Shown here piece by piece: positions 49,320 through 59,242 of a DNA stretch of 64,000 nucleotides (position 1 is the stretch's first letter; the number at the start of each line of letters is the position of its first letter). The stretch spans positions 1 to 64,000 of the forward strand of contig SOJZ01000041.1 of assembly GCA_004376295.1 (NCBI GenBank), in the 5' to 3' direction. The translations under genes and the position numbers were made by a program. The notes under the pieces were generated by a model. That model did no database searches and was not told the DNA's origin. It saw only the letters and a list, made by a program, of their open reading frames with translations. This DNA is from Candidatus Bathyarchaeota archaeon (GTDB taxonomy: Archaea; Thermoproteota; Bathyarchaeia; Bathyarchaeales; Bathyarchaeaceae).

Positions 49320-51128
49320 ATGGATCTCTTTGAGAAGATCAAACTAATAATCGAAACACAGGGTTACATCCCGTTTGATATTGGGAATGTAAAGAAATTG
49401 TTTACTGGGCTTTTTCTAACACCAAATAATGCTTTTATCTTACATCTGACATCTTTGGAAAATCCAAATGATCATAGTCCTATTCTTCCAGAAAATGCCT
49501 ATACTATTGACGCCGAATTTTCTCCGGATGACTCTTGGATTGCGATTCCTGTTGATTACACTGGAAAAGAAGAAAGTGCACTATATCGGTTATCTACGGC
49601 AAATCCTGAACGCCCAATACCTATAGAACGCCTTAGCAAAATTGCAGGAAGGCATTTAGGTTTTGACTGGAGTCCAGATGGGAAAAAAATCGCTTGGGGA
49701 TTTTCCAAACAGAAGAAAAATCACGTAGCAATTCAACCAAACGAAGCTGAAACCCATGAACATTCTTTATGGGAAGGAGATGAGATGGTTCAAGTTTTCC
49801 ACTGGAAACATCCCAATTTTTTGAAATTCACTCGAGTAAATGGTAAAACCAATGAATTTGATGAAATAATAATGAACCCCAACTCAGGCGAGATCATTCG
49901 AACTATTCCAGTCGTCAGTTCTTTTACTTTTGATGGTTCATGGCATCCCCAGAAACCGACTATTCCGTTTCTCAATAAAGAAGATGGCAAATTAACGATG
50001 TTGAATGTGGATTCTGGTGAAAAAATAACCTTACCACAGCCAGAAGGAGAAATAGAAAAAGTTGTTTGGAGTACTGATGGTGAGACTCTTTATTTGTCGG
50101 CAACAAAAGATGCAAGAGACAAAATTTATTCAATTAATCTAGATTCACTAGAACTGAATTCTCTTCCATTGCCACAGGGGATTAACAAAATAGGCAAATT
50201 ACGAAAAATGGGCAACGAAGAAATTCTGTTTTTTGTTCATGCGGATGCGACTACACGTATGAATTTGTGGAAGTTCGACTTGGAGTCACGTAGTGTTGAA
50301 CAGTTAACAAGAAAACGTTCTCCCAAAATTGGAACAGACGAGTTTCCTTTGGTTAATTCAATTAGTGAACACTGGAACTCGAAAGATGGACTTGGAATCC
50401 ACGGTTTTGTTATGGTCCCTCAGTCTCCACCGCCTGTAGAAGGATATCCTGCCATTGTTTTTGTTCATGGTGGGCCTATGGGGCAAGATGTAGACTCTTT
50501 TGTGGGAACGTATCAAATTTTAGTACAGGAAGGCTTTGTTGTCTTTCGTCCTAATTTTCGTGGCTCAACAGGATATGGTGCGGCTTTTCAAAGAGCCAAC
50601 TATAGAGAGATAGGGAAAGCAGATTTGGTGGATATAGTTACTGGGGTCGGGATGCTAATCGAAAAATACAAAGTGAATCCTAAGAAGGTGGCTATAACTG
50701 GAGGATCATATGGCGGGTATATGACTTTGCGAGCTCTAACTAAACCTGAAGTATTTGAGTTTGCCGCAGGTTGGGCAACTGCAGCTATTTCAGATTTTGA
50801 ATACCTGTGCGATAGTAGTGATGCCTTATTCCGTGATTTCATTGCTTATCTTTTTGGTCCAATAGAAGAAAGTCGCTCATTCCTAAAAGAAGCCTCCCCT
50901 ATAACGGACTGGGAAAAAGTTAGAAAGCCTTTAGGAATAGCCCAGTTTGCTAATGACACCAGAACTCCACTGAAACCAGTATGGGATTTCGCAAACAAGC
51001 TTGTTGAAAGAGGCAACCATGTTGAATTTCATGTTGAACCAGCGATGGGACATGCTAACATACCTAAGGGATATTTAGTTCGTTCAGTTGCTCGGCAGAT
51101 TCAATTCTTTCAAAAAGTAATGAAATGA
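49320..51128 (+). CDS. S9-family prolyl oligopeptidase, second paralogue
   Basis: This protein of about 602 residues has a beta-propeller followed by an alpha/beta-hydrolase. The triad is Ser463 in GGSYGGYMTL, Asp546 in FANDTRTPLKP and His578 in AMGHANIPKG. The oxyanion region is FVHGGPMGQDVDSF. It shares the plan of the protein at 14572-16377 but is clearly divergent, so the two are not a recent duplication. ATG 49320 was chosen over GTG 49311. Confidence 0.9.
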   Translation: MDLFEKIKLIIETQGYIPFDIGNVKKLFTGLFLTPNNAFILHLTSLENPNDHSPILPENAYTIDAEFSPDDSWIAIPVDYTGKEESALYRLSTANPERPIPIERLSKIAGRHLGFDWSPDGKKIAWGFSKQKKNHVAIQPNEAETHEHSLWEGDEMVQVFHWKHPNFLKFTRVNGKTNEFDEIIMNPNSGEIIRTIPVVSSFTFDGSWHPQKPTIPFLNKEDGKLTMLNVDSGEKITLPQPEGEIEKVVWSTDGETLYLSATKDARDKIYSINLDSLELNSLPLPQGINKIGKLRKMGNEEILFFVHADATTRMNLWKFDLESRSVEQLTRKRSPKIGTDEFPLVNSISEHWNSKDGLGIHGFVMVPQSPPPVEGYPAIVFVHGGPMGQDVDSFVGTYQILVQEGFVVFRPNFRGSTGYGAAFQRANYREIGKADLVDIVTGVGMLIEKYKVNPKKVAITGGSYGGYMTLRALTKPEVFEFAAGWATAAISDFEYLCDSSDALFRDFIAYLFGPIEESRSFLKEASPITDWEKVRKPLGIAQFANDTRTPLKPVWDFANKLVERGNHVEFHVEPAMGHANIPKGYLVRSVARQIQFFQKVMK

Positions 51129-51173
51129 TTCTTCTAAAATTTTGAGCTAACCCTCTTATCTTTCCATCCAATA

Positions 51174-51950
51174 ATGCACGCACGCATACATACATGTTTG
51201 GGTTTGGGATTAAAGTTTAAATTTCTACAAGTACAATCAAACGGTGGAAAAAGGAAGGAAAACTGCAGGGTTACAGCTGGAAAAGTCTTTAAGCTGGTTA
51301 AGCCCACTCCGTTGTCTGATCTGGCTTCTAGGCTTAGTGGCTACAAAAGGGAGGAACCTTACGAAGAAGGCGACTACAAGTTCACATTAATCACAGAGAT
51401 TGTTCGTCTCGCGCCTCGTGGCAACACACTCACAGGCGTATATTCTTACGACTATGTCACCCAAGCGTTTCATCGGGGGAAAACGATCCCGCTTCCGCGA
51501 ACCGTTGAGGCATTATTCAGCTTTGCACAACGTGAAGACCGAGCGTTTTTGACGGTTGTTGAAAAGAAGAAAATAGCCAACTCCATCGCCAACAAACTCA
51601 GTGAAACTATCTATGAAAGAGTTGGACACGTCTTGGAAGCACGAATACCTCCAGAAAGCCTTCGAGATTTCCATATGAAAAATCCTGAGGACACGAAGAT
51701 TACTTTTTTTGATAACGTGGACATTCCTAACATAAATAAGCTTTCTTTGTATGGGCCAGACTTGGTGGGCATAACGCTTTTTGAGGATTATGGAAAACAC
51801 GGTGACCTGTGGTACGTTGTGGCAAGGTCTAAAGAATATGGATATGTGGTTGGAGTGACACGGGATGCCTCGGTTACGATTTTCAACGTCACCGACAAAG
51901 ACAAGTATCTAGAGTATGTTGCGAAGGAAATTTACCCACTAGTCATTTAG
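51174..51950 (+). CDS. Conserved-looking protein of unknown function
   Basis: The 258-residue frame looks real from about residue 34 (AGKVFKLVKPTPLSDLASRLSGYKREEPYEEGDYKFTLITEIVRL). It continues through TGVYSYDYVTQAFHRGKTIPLPRTVEALF to LYGPDLVGITLFEDYG and VVGVTRDASVTIFNVTDKDKYLEYVAKEI. The first 33 residues overlap an alternating purine-pyrimidine site and look non-coding. No good internal start codon precedes AGKVF, so the true start is unclear. I do not recognise the family. Confidence 0.6.
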   Translation: MHARIHTCLGLGLKFKFLQVQSNGGKRKENCRVTAGKVFKLVKPTPLSDLASRLSGYKREEPYEEGDYKFTLITEIVRLAPRGNTLTGVYSYDYVTQAFHRGKTIPLPRTVEALFSFAQREDRAFLTVVEKKKIANSIANKLSETIYERVGHVLEARIPPESLRDFHMKNPEDTKITFFDNVDIPNINKLSLYGPDLVGITLFEDYGKHGDLWYVVARSKEYGYVVGVTRDASVTIFNVTDKDKYLEYVAKEIYPLVI

Positions 51951-52172
51951 TTTTTCCACTGATATTGCAACTCGCCCAAAACCCTCACTCGTTAACACTT
52001 GTGCCCTAAAATATCTATGTTCAAATAGTGCGCTCCAGAGTCAAGAATCCGTTGCTGCATGCATGCAACACCCAAAACATGGTTTACTGAATTGGAAGGA
52101 ATAGGTGACAGCTACATAGAAGATGAGTTTTTGGCGTTCAGCTATTAGAAAGAGCTAGAAAAAGATGACCAA

Positions 52173-52180
52173 TTTATATA
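52173..52180 (+). promoter_or_regulatory. TATA box for parvulin gene (leaderless)
   Basis: TTTATATA is 27-34 bases before ATG 52207, so transcription should begin at or next to the start codon. Confidence 0.65.
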
Positions 52181-52206
52181 TAAATGAATTAGCGTAACCA
52201 CTTCTT

Positions 52207-52482
52207 ATGCCAAACAAAGTTCATTGCGCCCACATCCTTGTAAAGACCGAGAAAGAGGCAAACGAGGTTTTGGAACGGTTGAAGAAAGGAGAAAAGTTTG
52301 CAAACATCGCCAAAGGAGTTTCGCTCTGTCCCTCAGGAAAACGTGGCGGAGACCTCGGAACCTTCGGCAGAGGAAAAATGGTGAAGGAATTCGAGAACGC
52401 CGCTTTCGCCCTTCAGAAAGGACAAATTTCGCCCACTGTAAAAACGAAGTTTGGATACCACGTGATAAAGAGGCTTGAATAG
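52207..52482 (+). CDS. Parvulin-type peptidyl-prolyl isomerase
   Basis: This 91-residue single-domain parvulin has KVHCAHILVKTEKEANEVLERLKKGEKFANIAKGVSLCPSGKRGGDLGTFGRGKMVKEFENAAFALQKGQISPTVKTKFGYHVIKRL. All catalytic-pocket segments (HILV, GGDLG, F/M/F, GYHVI) are present. It is cytosolic, because no signal peptide is seen. Its promoter appears leaderless. Confidence 0.95.
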   Translation: MPNKVHCAHILVKTEKEANEVLERLKKGEKFANIAKGVSLCPSGKRGGDLGTFGRGKMVKEFENAAFALQKGQISPTVKTKFGYHVIKRLE

Positions 52483-52730
52483 CCAAAATTCTCCTTCGTA
52501 CAATCATGTCTAAAGACCAAATGCTGGTTGTGTAGAGCTAGTTGTGGCACGGTGACCACGCGTTACGCGTTGGATTTAACCCAATTTTCCTTCGCACTTG
52601 CTAAACCTTTTTATATGAGGGCTGCTGTTTAGTCGGGTTGTCACATTAACTCATGTTGAATTAAAGAAGCTTTTGAAGGCTTTTGAAAGATTACATGCGG
52701 AATTTTTGTGACAGGAGAAGTGAAATATAT

Positions 52731-53840
52731 ATGCAAATAGAATGCTTCAAAGATTTGCCTTTGAGTTCAGAAGTTATGAGAGGCATTGAAGAGCTTGGAT
52801 TCAGTAATCTTTTTCCAATTCAAGCTCAAGCAATAATCCCATTACTTGAAGGAAAAGATGTCATTGGACAGGCAAAGACTGGAACAGGAAAAACTGCGGC
52901 TTTCGGAATTCCGATGATTGAACGCTTAGACCCAAGAATTAACCGTGTTCAAGGCTTGGTCTTGGAGCCAACACGCGAACTTGCCATACAGGTTGCAGAA
53001 CACATAAGTCGACTCAACAAATACGCGTCATTCAAGGTTTTGCCAATTTACGGCGGAGAATCTATCCGAAAACAGATATACGCATTGGAAAGAGGCGTGC
53101 ACATTGTTGTGGGCACGCCGGGTCGCATGATAGATCATCTGAAACGAGGAACCCTAAGTCTGGCGTCAGTGAAAATTGTGGTTCTTGATGAGGCTGATAG
53201 AATGCTTGATATGGGGTTCATAGACGATATAGAATACATACTTTCAAAAGTGCCAGCGGACAGGCAGACAAGCCTCTTCTCGGCAACAATAGACAAGTCT
53301 GTAATGAATATATGCAACAGATACATGAGGAACCCTGAAAAAATCCTTGTAAGCAAAGACGAAATAGCCCTTACACAGATAGATCAGTATTACATGGTTG
53401 TAAACCCTAAGAGCAAATTTAGAATCCTGTGTGACATATTAGACGAAAATCATATAGAACGGGCCATAATATTCTGTAGAACACGCATAGGCACAAGTAC
53501 ACTAGCAGATAAATTGAGGGAAAGAGGCTACGACGCAAAACCTTTACATGCTGGTTTCACACAATCGCAAAGAGACTTCGTTCTTAACTCTTTTAGAAAC
53601 AGAAAACTGAAACTGCTTGTTGCAACGGATGTTGCTGCGAGAGGTTTAGACATTCAGGAAATAACCCACATAATAAACTATGACATCCCGTTAGATGCGT
53701 TAGTGTACTTTCACAGGATTGGACGAACAGCTAGAGTGGGACGCAAAGGAACAGCCATTACACTTGTGGGCTACGGGGAAATATCAGAATTTGACCGGAT
53801 AAAATCTTTGACGAAAACTACTATAGAACAGTTGGAATAA
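52731..53840 (+). CDS. DEAD-box ATP-dependent RNA helicase
   Basis: This protein of 369 residues has the Q motif (GFSNLFPIQAQAI), motif I AKTGTGKT (48-55), PTRELA, TPGR, DEAD (DEADRMLD), SAT, ARGLDI and the final HRIGRTARVG. It is a minimal core helicase without extra domains, of the type used in RNA unwinding and cold adaptation. I took ATG 52731 after AGGAGAAGTGA; the frame opens upstream at 52683 without conserved sequence. Confidence 0.95.
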   Translation: MQIECFKDLPLSSEVMRGIEELGFSNLFPIQAQAIIPLLEGKDVIGQAKTGTGKTAAFGIPMIERLDPRINRVQGLVLEPTRELAIQVAEHISRLNKYASFKVLPIYGGESIRKQIYALERGVHIVVGTPGRMIDHLKRGTLSLASVKIVVLDEADRMLDMGFIDDIEYILSKVPADRQTSLFSATIDKSVMNICNRYMRNPEKILVSKDEIALTQIDQYYMVVNPKSKFRILCDILDENHIERAIIFCRTRIGTSTLADKLRERGYDAKPLHAGFTQSQRDFVLNSFRNRKLKLLVATDVAARGLDIQEITHIINYDIPLDALVYFHRIGRTARVGRKGTAITLVGYGEISEFDRIKSLTKTTIEQLE

Positions 53841-54018
53841 AGCGAAGCACAGACAAAATGGAAGAATTTGTGAGGATATATCACCGCTTTGTTTGCGAAA
53901 CTACTTGATGCTTGCAGAGAGGGTGGTCATTTTTTCCCAGAAAAGATAACCGTAGTGACCAAGACGATTATTAGATTGAAATGTAAGTAAGCCAATAATA
54001 GGCATAAACGCAGGAGCA

Positions 54019-55302
54019 ATGCGATTGCCGATAATCTCTAGGTTGAAGGAAGAATTCTCTTTCATTCAAGGGAACTATGCCATTCTTGTGTTAAGCTGGA
54101 TCATCATGGATTTTGCTATGGAAATGCCAGGCACATACTACTCTCTTTACGTTATCGATCCTGCGTTGGGGGGCACAGAGACAATCCTCGGGATCATAGG
54201 ATTTGTTTCTTTCCTGGCCTTAGCTCTGGTTCAGTTTCCTGGGGGTTACTTGGCGGACAGACATGGAAGAAAATGGTTGATTTCAACTATGACTTTCGGA
54301 GTAGCGCTGTCATATATTTTTTATGCTTTAGCTCCCAGTTGGCATTCGATTTTGGTTGGAGCTATGGTTGGAGGTCTTTGCTTAATCTATCAGCCGGCTC
54401 TTTTGGCTATGGTCGCAGATTCGCTTCCGTCCGAGAAAAGGGGGATGGGTTTCTCGATTATCACTCTTATTACACGTGTTGCGACGACTCCTGCTCCTGC
54501 AGTAGCTGCTTTTATGATAACCTTTTACGAGTTTGTCCCTGGTATGAGAATATGTTATTTCATTCTGGTGGCTCTTTTCTTGACTGCAGCTACTTTGAGG
54601 TCACGATTGCGAGAAACTGTGGGTGAGGGTGGGAGTATAGATCGTCGAGAGTTCGTGAGCTCTTATCCTAGAGCTATAAGAGAGGGTGTGGCTGTTTGGA
54701 GGAAGGTGCCTCGTTCAATGTACTATCTTTTCTTATCCAATATCTTAGGAACACTCGGTTTTGCTATGGGTATGCTTCTTTTCAATGTCTATGCGGTGGA
54801 CACTTATGATGCGTACGGGAACCTCGTGCACGCATCTGTGCTACATATTTCAACTGTTGACTGGGCGATATTAGGGATGTTCCTTTTTGTAACAATGATA
54901 ATATTCGCCATTCCTGTTGGCAAACTTGTTGATAAAGTGGGAAGAAAGATTCCGATACTACTAGGGCTAGGGCTCCTTGCGCCTTCCAGTTTGCTCTTTG
55001 TCTATGGAGATTTGGCAAAGTTGTATATCTGTATGCCATTATTTGGTCTAGCACAAATACTACTGATGGTTGGATTTTCAGCACTGCAAGCTGACTTAGT
55101 TCCCAAAGAGCAGCGAGGAAAAATCATTGGGTCTTCAAACTTCGTTAACTACATCATAATGGCACTCGGTACGTTGTCTGGAGGTTTCATCTATGAACAT
55201 GTCTCTCCTCAACTTCCGTTTCTCATTCCGGTAGTGTTTGTTGTTCCCGAGATCTTGATAATTCTGTTTCTAGTGCATGAACCCGAGAAAAGAGAAGAAT
55301 AA
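54019..55302 (+). CDS. Major facilitator superfamily transporter
   Basis: This 427-residue protein has about twelve hydrophobic segments. The MFS loop motif is present in GGYLADRHGRKWL between segments 2 and 3, and repeated as GKLVDKVGRKIPIL in the second half. The substrate is unknown. GCAGGAGCA precedes the ATG. It is convergent with the CobO-MeaB-mutase operon and is not part of it. Confidence 0.9.
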   Translation: MRLPIISRLKEEFSFIQGNYAILVLSWIIMDFAMEMPGTYYSLYVIDPALGGTETILGIIGFVSFLALALVQFPGGYLADRHGRKWLISTMTFGVALSYIFYALAPSWHSILVGAMVGGLCLIYQPALLAMVADSLPSEKRGMGFSIITLITRVATTPAPAVAAFMITFYEFVPGMRICYFILVALFLTAATLRSRLRETVGEGGSIDRREFVSSYPRAIREGVAVWRKVPRSMYYLFLSNILGTLGFAMGMLLFNVYAVDTYDAYGNLVHASVLHISTVDWAILGMFLFVTMIIFAIPVGKLVDKVGRKIPILLGLGLLAPSSLLFVYGDLAKLYICMPLFGLAQILLMVGFSALQADLVPKEQRGKIIGSSNFVNYIIMALGTLSGGFIYEHVSPQLPFLIPVVFVVPEILIILFLVHEPEKREE

Positions 55303-55362
55303 GACGAGTGCGGGTTAACCGATTTCTTGATAGAGAAATCACTTTGTTTTAATAATGTTGTT

Positions 55363-55902
55363 CTAGTATTCGATTCCTTTTCTGCCGAGTGCGCCTTGAG
55401 TATAAGGATGCTTGACTTCCCTCATCTCGGTGACTAGGTCAGCTACCTCAATTATTTCGGAAGGAGCATAGCGACCAGTTAGAACCAATTCAATGTGTTT
55501 TGGCTTGTTTTCAATTAGTTCAACCACTTCATTGGTTTTTATCAATTTTAAGTGTAGAGCTACGTTGATTTCATCCAGAATGACGATGTCGTATTCACCG
55601 CTGTTAATGATTTTTCTGGCAAACTTTAGGGCTTTTTCGGCTAATTTGATATCCTCTTCGAGGGGAGGGTCCTCCGTAATGTATCTGCCTCGGCCGAAAG
55701 CCTTCAGTTTGAAGTCTGGGAGTTGCTCGATAATGTGGAGTTCACCATGTTTGAAGTCGCCGCCTTTGATGAACTGGATCATATGAACTTTGAAACCCCA
55801 TCCTATGGCGCGTAATGCTAGTCCGAGAGCGGCTGATGTCTTGCCTTTTCCATTTCCTGTGTAGACCTGAGTTAGTCCTTTTTCTAATCGTTGTTTCGTC
55901 AT
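55363..55902 (-). CDS. cobO: Cob(I)alamin adenosyltransferase, CobO/BtuR type
   Basis: This protein of about 179 residues has the P-loop VYTGNGKGKTSAALGLALRAIGWG near the N-terminus, QFIKGGDFKHGE, and DIVILDEINVALHLKLI with the Walker B Asp. It closes with VLTGRYAPSEIIEVADLVTEM. It transfers adenosyl from ATP to cobalamin and makes the cofactor for the mutase encoded upstream. ATG 55902 was taken (GTG 55905 is adjacent). It is the last gene of the mutase operon, 16-19 bases after meaB. Confidence 0.94.
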   Translation of the reverse strand: MTKQRLEKGLTQVYTGNGKGKTSAALGLALRAIGWGFKVHMIQFIKGGDFKHGELHIIEQLPDFKLKAFGRGRYITEDPPLEEDIKLAEKALKFARKIINSGEYDIVILDEINVALHLKLIKTNEVVELIENKPKHIELVLTGRYAPSEIIEVADLVTEMREVKHPYTQGALGRKGIEY

Positions 55903-55920
55903 CACGGTTTCTCCATTATT

Positions 55921-56886
55921 TTACCGGTGTGTTTTGAATCCTTTCAGCCTCTCTTCAAGTAATGTATCTGCAGCTGAATATGGATCTGTTTCCTTTGCCA
56001 AGATTTTTTCAACGAGTTTTTCTAATTCGCCCTTGCGCCTCAACTCGTCTATGATAGAATCAGTTGTCTTCTGTTTGATTGCTTCAACAAGTTCTGTTTC
56101 AGCCTTTTGTCTTCGCTGTGTGTCAATGGGCTCTTTTTTCAGGTATTTCATGTGTTGGTTTATGTGGTTGAGAAGTTCTGTGGTTCCTTCGTCTTTGGTG
56201 GCTGTTGTTTTGATGACTGGTGGCTTCCATTTTTCTTTCTCTGAACTCATGTTCAACATTGTTTCTATGTCAATCACAGCCTCATCTGCGTTCTCGCGGT
56301 CAGCTTTATTCACCACAAAGATGTCTCCTATTTCCATCATGCCAGCTTTGATGGCTTGTATGTCATCGCCTAATCCTGGAGCCAGCACAACAACTACGGT
56401 GTGAGCGATTTTTATGATGTCAACTTCGGATTGTCCGGCTCCAACGGTTTCAACTATGACTACGTCTTTGCCTGAAGCGTCTAACACTTTAACTGCATCT
56501 TTCGTAGCCCTCGCTAGTCCGCCGGGGCTGTTTCTTGTTGCCATGCTTCGAATGAAAACTTCTTTGTCGGTGCTGAGTTTTTGCATGCGTATGCGGTCTC
56601 CGAGGAATGCTCCGCCTGTGAATGGGCTGCTTGGGTCGACTGCGATTATGCCTACGCGTTTTCGTTTTCTTCTTAGTTCTTCGACCAGTCTTTTTATTAG
56701 TGTGCTTTTTCCTGAGCCTGTGGGTCCGGTTATGCCTATTATGTGTGCTTTGCCTGTGTGTAGGTAGAGTTTTGATATGGCTTTTTGGGCTTCTGTTGGG
56801 TTGTTTTCGATGAGGGTGATGGTTTTGGCTATGGATCTGCGGTTGCCTTTGAGTACGCCGTTGACGAGTTGTTTGATTTGGTTCAA
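55921..56886 (-). CDS. meaB: MeaB/ArgK G3E GTPase, mutase chaperone
   Basis: This 321-residue protein has the P-loop GITGPTGSGKSTLIKRLVEELRR, switch region DPSSPFTGGAFLGDRIRMQ, ETVGAGQSEVDI, and the base motif NKADRENAD. It gates adenosylcobalamin delivery and protects methylmalonyl-CoA mutase from inactivation. TTG start. It lies between the mutase small subunit and CobO in one operon. Confidence 0.95.
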   Translation of the reverse strand: MNQIKQLVNGVLKGNRRSIAKTITLIENNPTEAQKAISKLYLHTGKAHIIGITGPTGSGKSTLIKRLVEELRRKRKRVGIIAVDPSSPFTGGAFLGDRIRMQKLSTDKEVFIRSMATRNSPGGLARATKDAVKVLDASGKDVVIVETVGAGQSEVDIIKIAHTVVVVLAPGLGDDIQAIKAGMMEIGDIFVVNKADRENADEAVIDIETMLNMSSEKEKWKPPVIKTTATKDEGTTELLNHINQHMKYLKKEPIDTQRRQKAETELVEAIKQKTTDSIIDELRRKGELEKLVEKILAKETDPYSAADTLLEERLKGFKTHR

Positions 56887-56918
56887 TGTGGGTCCCGTGT
56901 TTTTGGGGAGTTGGTGGA

Positions 56919-57323
56919 CTATGTTTTTTGTGTGTGTTTTTTGATGAATTTTATGATTGTGTTTGTGGGGGTGTCTGGTCCGAATATTTCGGCTATGCCG
57001 ATTTTCTTTAATGCAGGGATGTCTTCATCTGGTATGACGCCTCCTCCGAGTATTAGGATGTCGTTTAGTCCTTTTTGTTTCATTAATTTGGTTATTTTTG
57101 GGAAGAGTGTCATGTGTGCGCCTGATAGTATGCTTAGGGCGACTACGTCTACGTCTTCTTGTAGTGCAGTTTCTACGATTTGTTCGGGTGTTTGCCATAG
57201 CCCGGTATAGATGACTTCCATGCCGGCGTCTCTAAACGCTCTTGCGATGACTTTGGCTCCTCTGTCGTGGCTGTCAAGTCCTGGTTTTGCGACTACGATT
57301 CTGATTTTTCTTTTTGTGCTCAT
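56919..57323 (-). CDS. mcmA2: Methylmalonyl-CoA mutase small (B12-binding) subunit
   Basis: This 134-residue protein has the cobalamin-binding motif [11 protein letters not shown] (Asp17-x-His19-x-x-Gly22) and later SILSGAHM and [27 protein letters not shown]. His19 is the lower-axial cobalt ligand. In this archaeal type the B12 domain is a separate chain from the TIM-barrel subunit encoded 17 bases upstream. AGAGGAG precedes the ATG. Confidence 0.95.
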   Translation of the reverse strand: MSTKRKIRIVVAKPGLDSHDRGAKVIARAFRDAGMEVIYTGLWQTPEQIVETALQEDVDVVALSILSGAHMTLFPKITKLMKQKGLNDILILGGGVIPDEDIPALKKIGIAEIFGPDTPTNTIIKFIKKHTQKT

Positions 57324-57340
57324 TTTTTTGGTTCTCCTCT

Positions 57341-59041
57341 CTAAATTATGATTTGTTCTTTATATTCTCCGTAGATGTTTCTGAGTACGTCGCAGATTTC
57401 TCCAATCGTAGCATATGCTTTTACGGCTTCTATTATTGTGGGCATCAGGTTTTCGTCATGTTCAGCGGCTTTGTGGAGTTTGTCAAGCATCTGTTTTGCT
57501 TTTTTGTTGTTTCGTTTCTTTTTCAGCCTTTCTAGTCCGTCTACTTGTTCTTTTTCTGCTTGCTGCTTTATTCTCAACAGTTTTATGGGTATCCAGTCTC
57601 GCTCTACCGTGTATTCGTTGACTCCGACTAGGGTTCTTTCTTTGTTCTCTATTTCCCTTTGGTATTTGTAGGCGCTGTCTGCAATTTCTTTTTGGAAGAA
57701 TCCATTTTCTATTCCAGCGATTACGCCGCCCATTGAATCTATTTTGTCGATGTATTCCATTGCGTGTTCTTCCATTTTGTTTGTTAGGGTTTCTATGCAG
57801 TATGATCCTGCGAGTGGGTCTATGGTGTCTGTTACTCCGGTTTCGTGGGCGATTATTTGTTGAGTTCGTAGTGCTACTCTGACTGCCTCTTCAGATGGTA
57901 GGGCTAGTGCTTCGTCGAATGAGTTTGTGTGTAGTGATTGTGTGCCTCCTAGTACTGCTGCTAAGGATTGAAATGCGACTCGTATGACATTGTTGATAGG
58001 TTGCGTTGCTGTTAGTGTGCATCCTGATGTTTGGATGTGCATTCTCATCCATTGTGATCGTGGTTTTGTGGCTTTGAATCGTTGTTTCATGATCTTAGCC
58101 CATAGTCTTCGTGCTGCTCTGAATTTGGCTATTTCTTCTAGGAAGTTGTTGTGGGCTGCGAAGAAGAATGATAGTCTGGGTGCGAATTGGTCTACTTTTA
58201 ATCCGCGTTCAAGTGCGGATTCTACATAAGCGATTCCGTCTGCTAGTGTAAATGCGAGTTCTTGCACTGCGTTTGAGCCTGCTTCTCGGATGTGGTATCC
58301 GCTGATGCTTATGGGGTTCCATTTAGGCAAATGTTTAGCACAGTATTCTGTGATGTCTGTGACGAGTTTGACTGAGGGTTTTGGTGGAAATATGCATAGT
58401 TTTTGTGCGTGGAATTCTTTTAGGTTGTCGTTTTGGGTTGTTCCGCCCAGCTGTTCTCTGGGCACTCCTTGCATGTCTCCTATTGCGATGTACATTGCTA
58501 GTAGCATGGTTGCTGGTCCGTTGATGGTCATGGATGTGGTTACCTTGTTTAGTGGTATTCCGTCAAACAGGACTTCCATGTCTTGTAGAGAAGAAACTGC
58601 TACTCCGCATTTGCCTACTTCGCCCAGTGACAATGGGTGGTCTGCGTCTAGGCCTAGTATGGTTGGGTAGTCGAATGCGATGCTTAGTCCGGTTTCGCCT
58701 TCTTTTAGCAGGTATTTGAATCGTTTGTTTGTTTGTTGGGCTGTTCCGTATCCTGAGAATTGTCTCATGGTCCATAGGCGTCCTCGGTACATGGTTGCGT
58801 GTAAGCCTCTTGTGAATGGGGGTTCTCCTGGGAAGCCTAGGTCTCGTGTGTAGTCGATGTTTTTGATGTCTTCTGGTGTGTATAATCTTTTGATGTGTAT
58901 GTTTGATGAAGTGTGAAAATCGTTTTTTCTTTCAGGGTGTCTGCTTATCCATTCTGGAACTGTTTTTTCTTTCCAGTTTTTCTTTTTTTTCTGGATTTCG
59001 CTGAGTTTGTGTTCGTCAAACACTTGATTTTCTGCCTCCAA
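57341..59041 (-). CDS. mcmA1: Methylmalonyl-CoA mutase large (catalytic) subunit
   Basis: This 566-residue TIM-barrel subunit has [79 protein letters not shown], and [49 protein letters not shown]. It interconverts methylmalonyl-CoA and succinyl-CoA, as in propionate or branched-chain degradation or carbon assimilation. TTG start at 59041; GTG at 59023 after GGAGG is an alternative. It is first in the operon with the small subunit, MeaB and CobO. Confidence 0.96.
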   Translation of the reverse strand: MEAENQVFDEHKLSEIQKKKKNWKEKTVPEWISRHPERKNDFHTSSNIHIKRLYTPEDIKNIDYTRDLGFPGEPPFTRGLHATMYRGRLWTMRQFSGYGTAQQTNKRFKYLLKEGETGLSIAFDYPTILGLDADHPLSLGEVGKCGVAVSSLQDMEVLFDGIPLNKVTTSMTINGPATMLLAMYIAIGDMQGVPREQLGGTTQNDNLKEFHAQKLCIFPPKPSVKLVTDITEYCAKHLPKWNPISISGYHIREAGSNAVQELAFTLADGIAYVESALERGLKVDQFAPRLSFFFAAHNNFLEEIAKFRAARRLWAKIMKQRFKATKPRSQWMRMHIQTSGCTLTATQPINNVIRVAFQSLAAVLGGTQSLHTNSFDEALALPSEEAVRVALRTQQIIAHETGVTDTIDPLAGSYCIETLTNKMEEHAMEYIDKIDSMGGVIAGIENGFFQKEIADSAYKYQREIENKERTLVGVNEYTVERDWIPIKLLRIKQQAEKEQVDGLERLKKKRNNKKAKQMLDKLHKAAEHDENLMPTIIEAVKAYATIGEICDVLRNIYGEYKEQIII

Positions 59042-59138
59042 CGATTTTGGTTACCATATTATTGTTCGTCCTAAAAAGTTGTTTCTACTTGATTCTTCGT
59101 GTTTGTGGTGTTCTGTTTTGCTTTTGTGTTTGGGTCTT

Positions 59139-59187
59139 TCTCATTCTCTCTTATTCTCTCTCTAGACCCCCCTACCTATTTTTTTGG
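59139..59187 (-). repeat. Dispersed intergenic module, copy D
   Basis: On the minus strand AAAAAAATAGGTAGGGGGG, TCTAGAGAGAGAATAAG and further AGAGAGAATG follow. The GCAAATAACGTGAC block is absent in this copy. Confidence 0.6.
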
Positions 59188-59242
59188 AAAAGCTTGAAAT
59201 GGGCTTCTTTTTGTGAACAGCGTTCAAATATTGCTTAAGTCA

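Noticed and set aside
14572-51128. Recent duplication of the two S9 peptidases
   Set aside because: The two proteins share only motifs and domain plan; sequence divergence is too high for a recent duplication.
56785-57210. Plus-strand ORFs antisense to the mutase operon
   Set aside because: They mirror strongly conserved mutase and MeaB coding sequence on the other strand.
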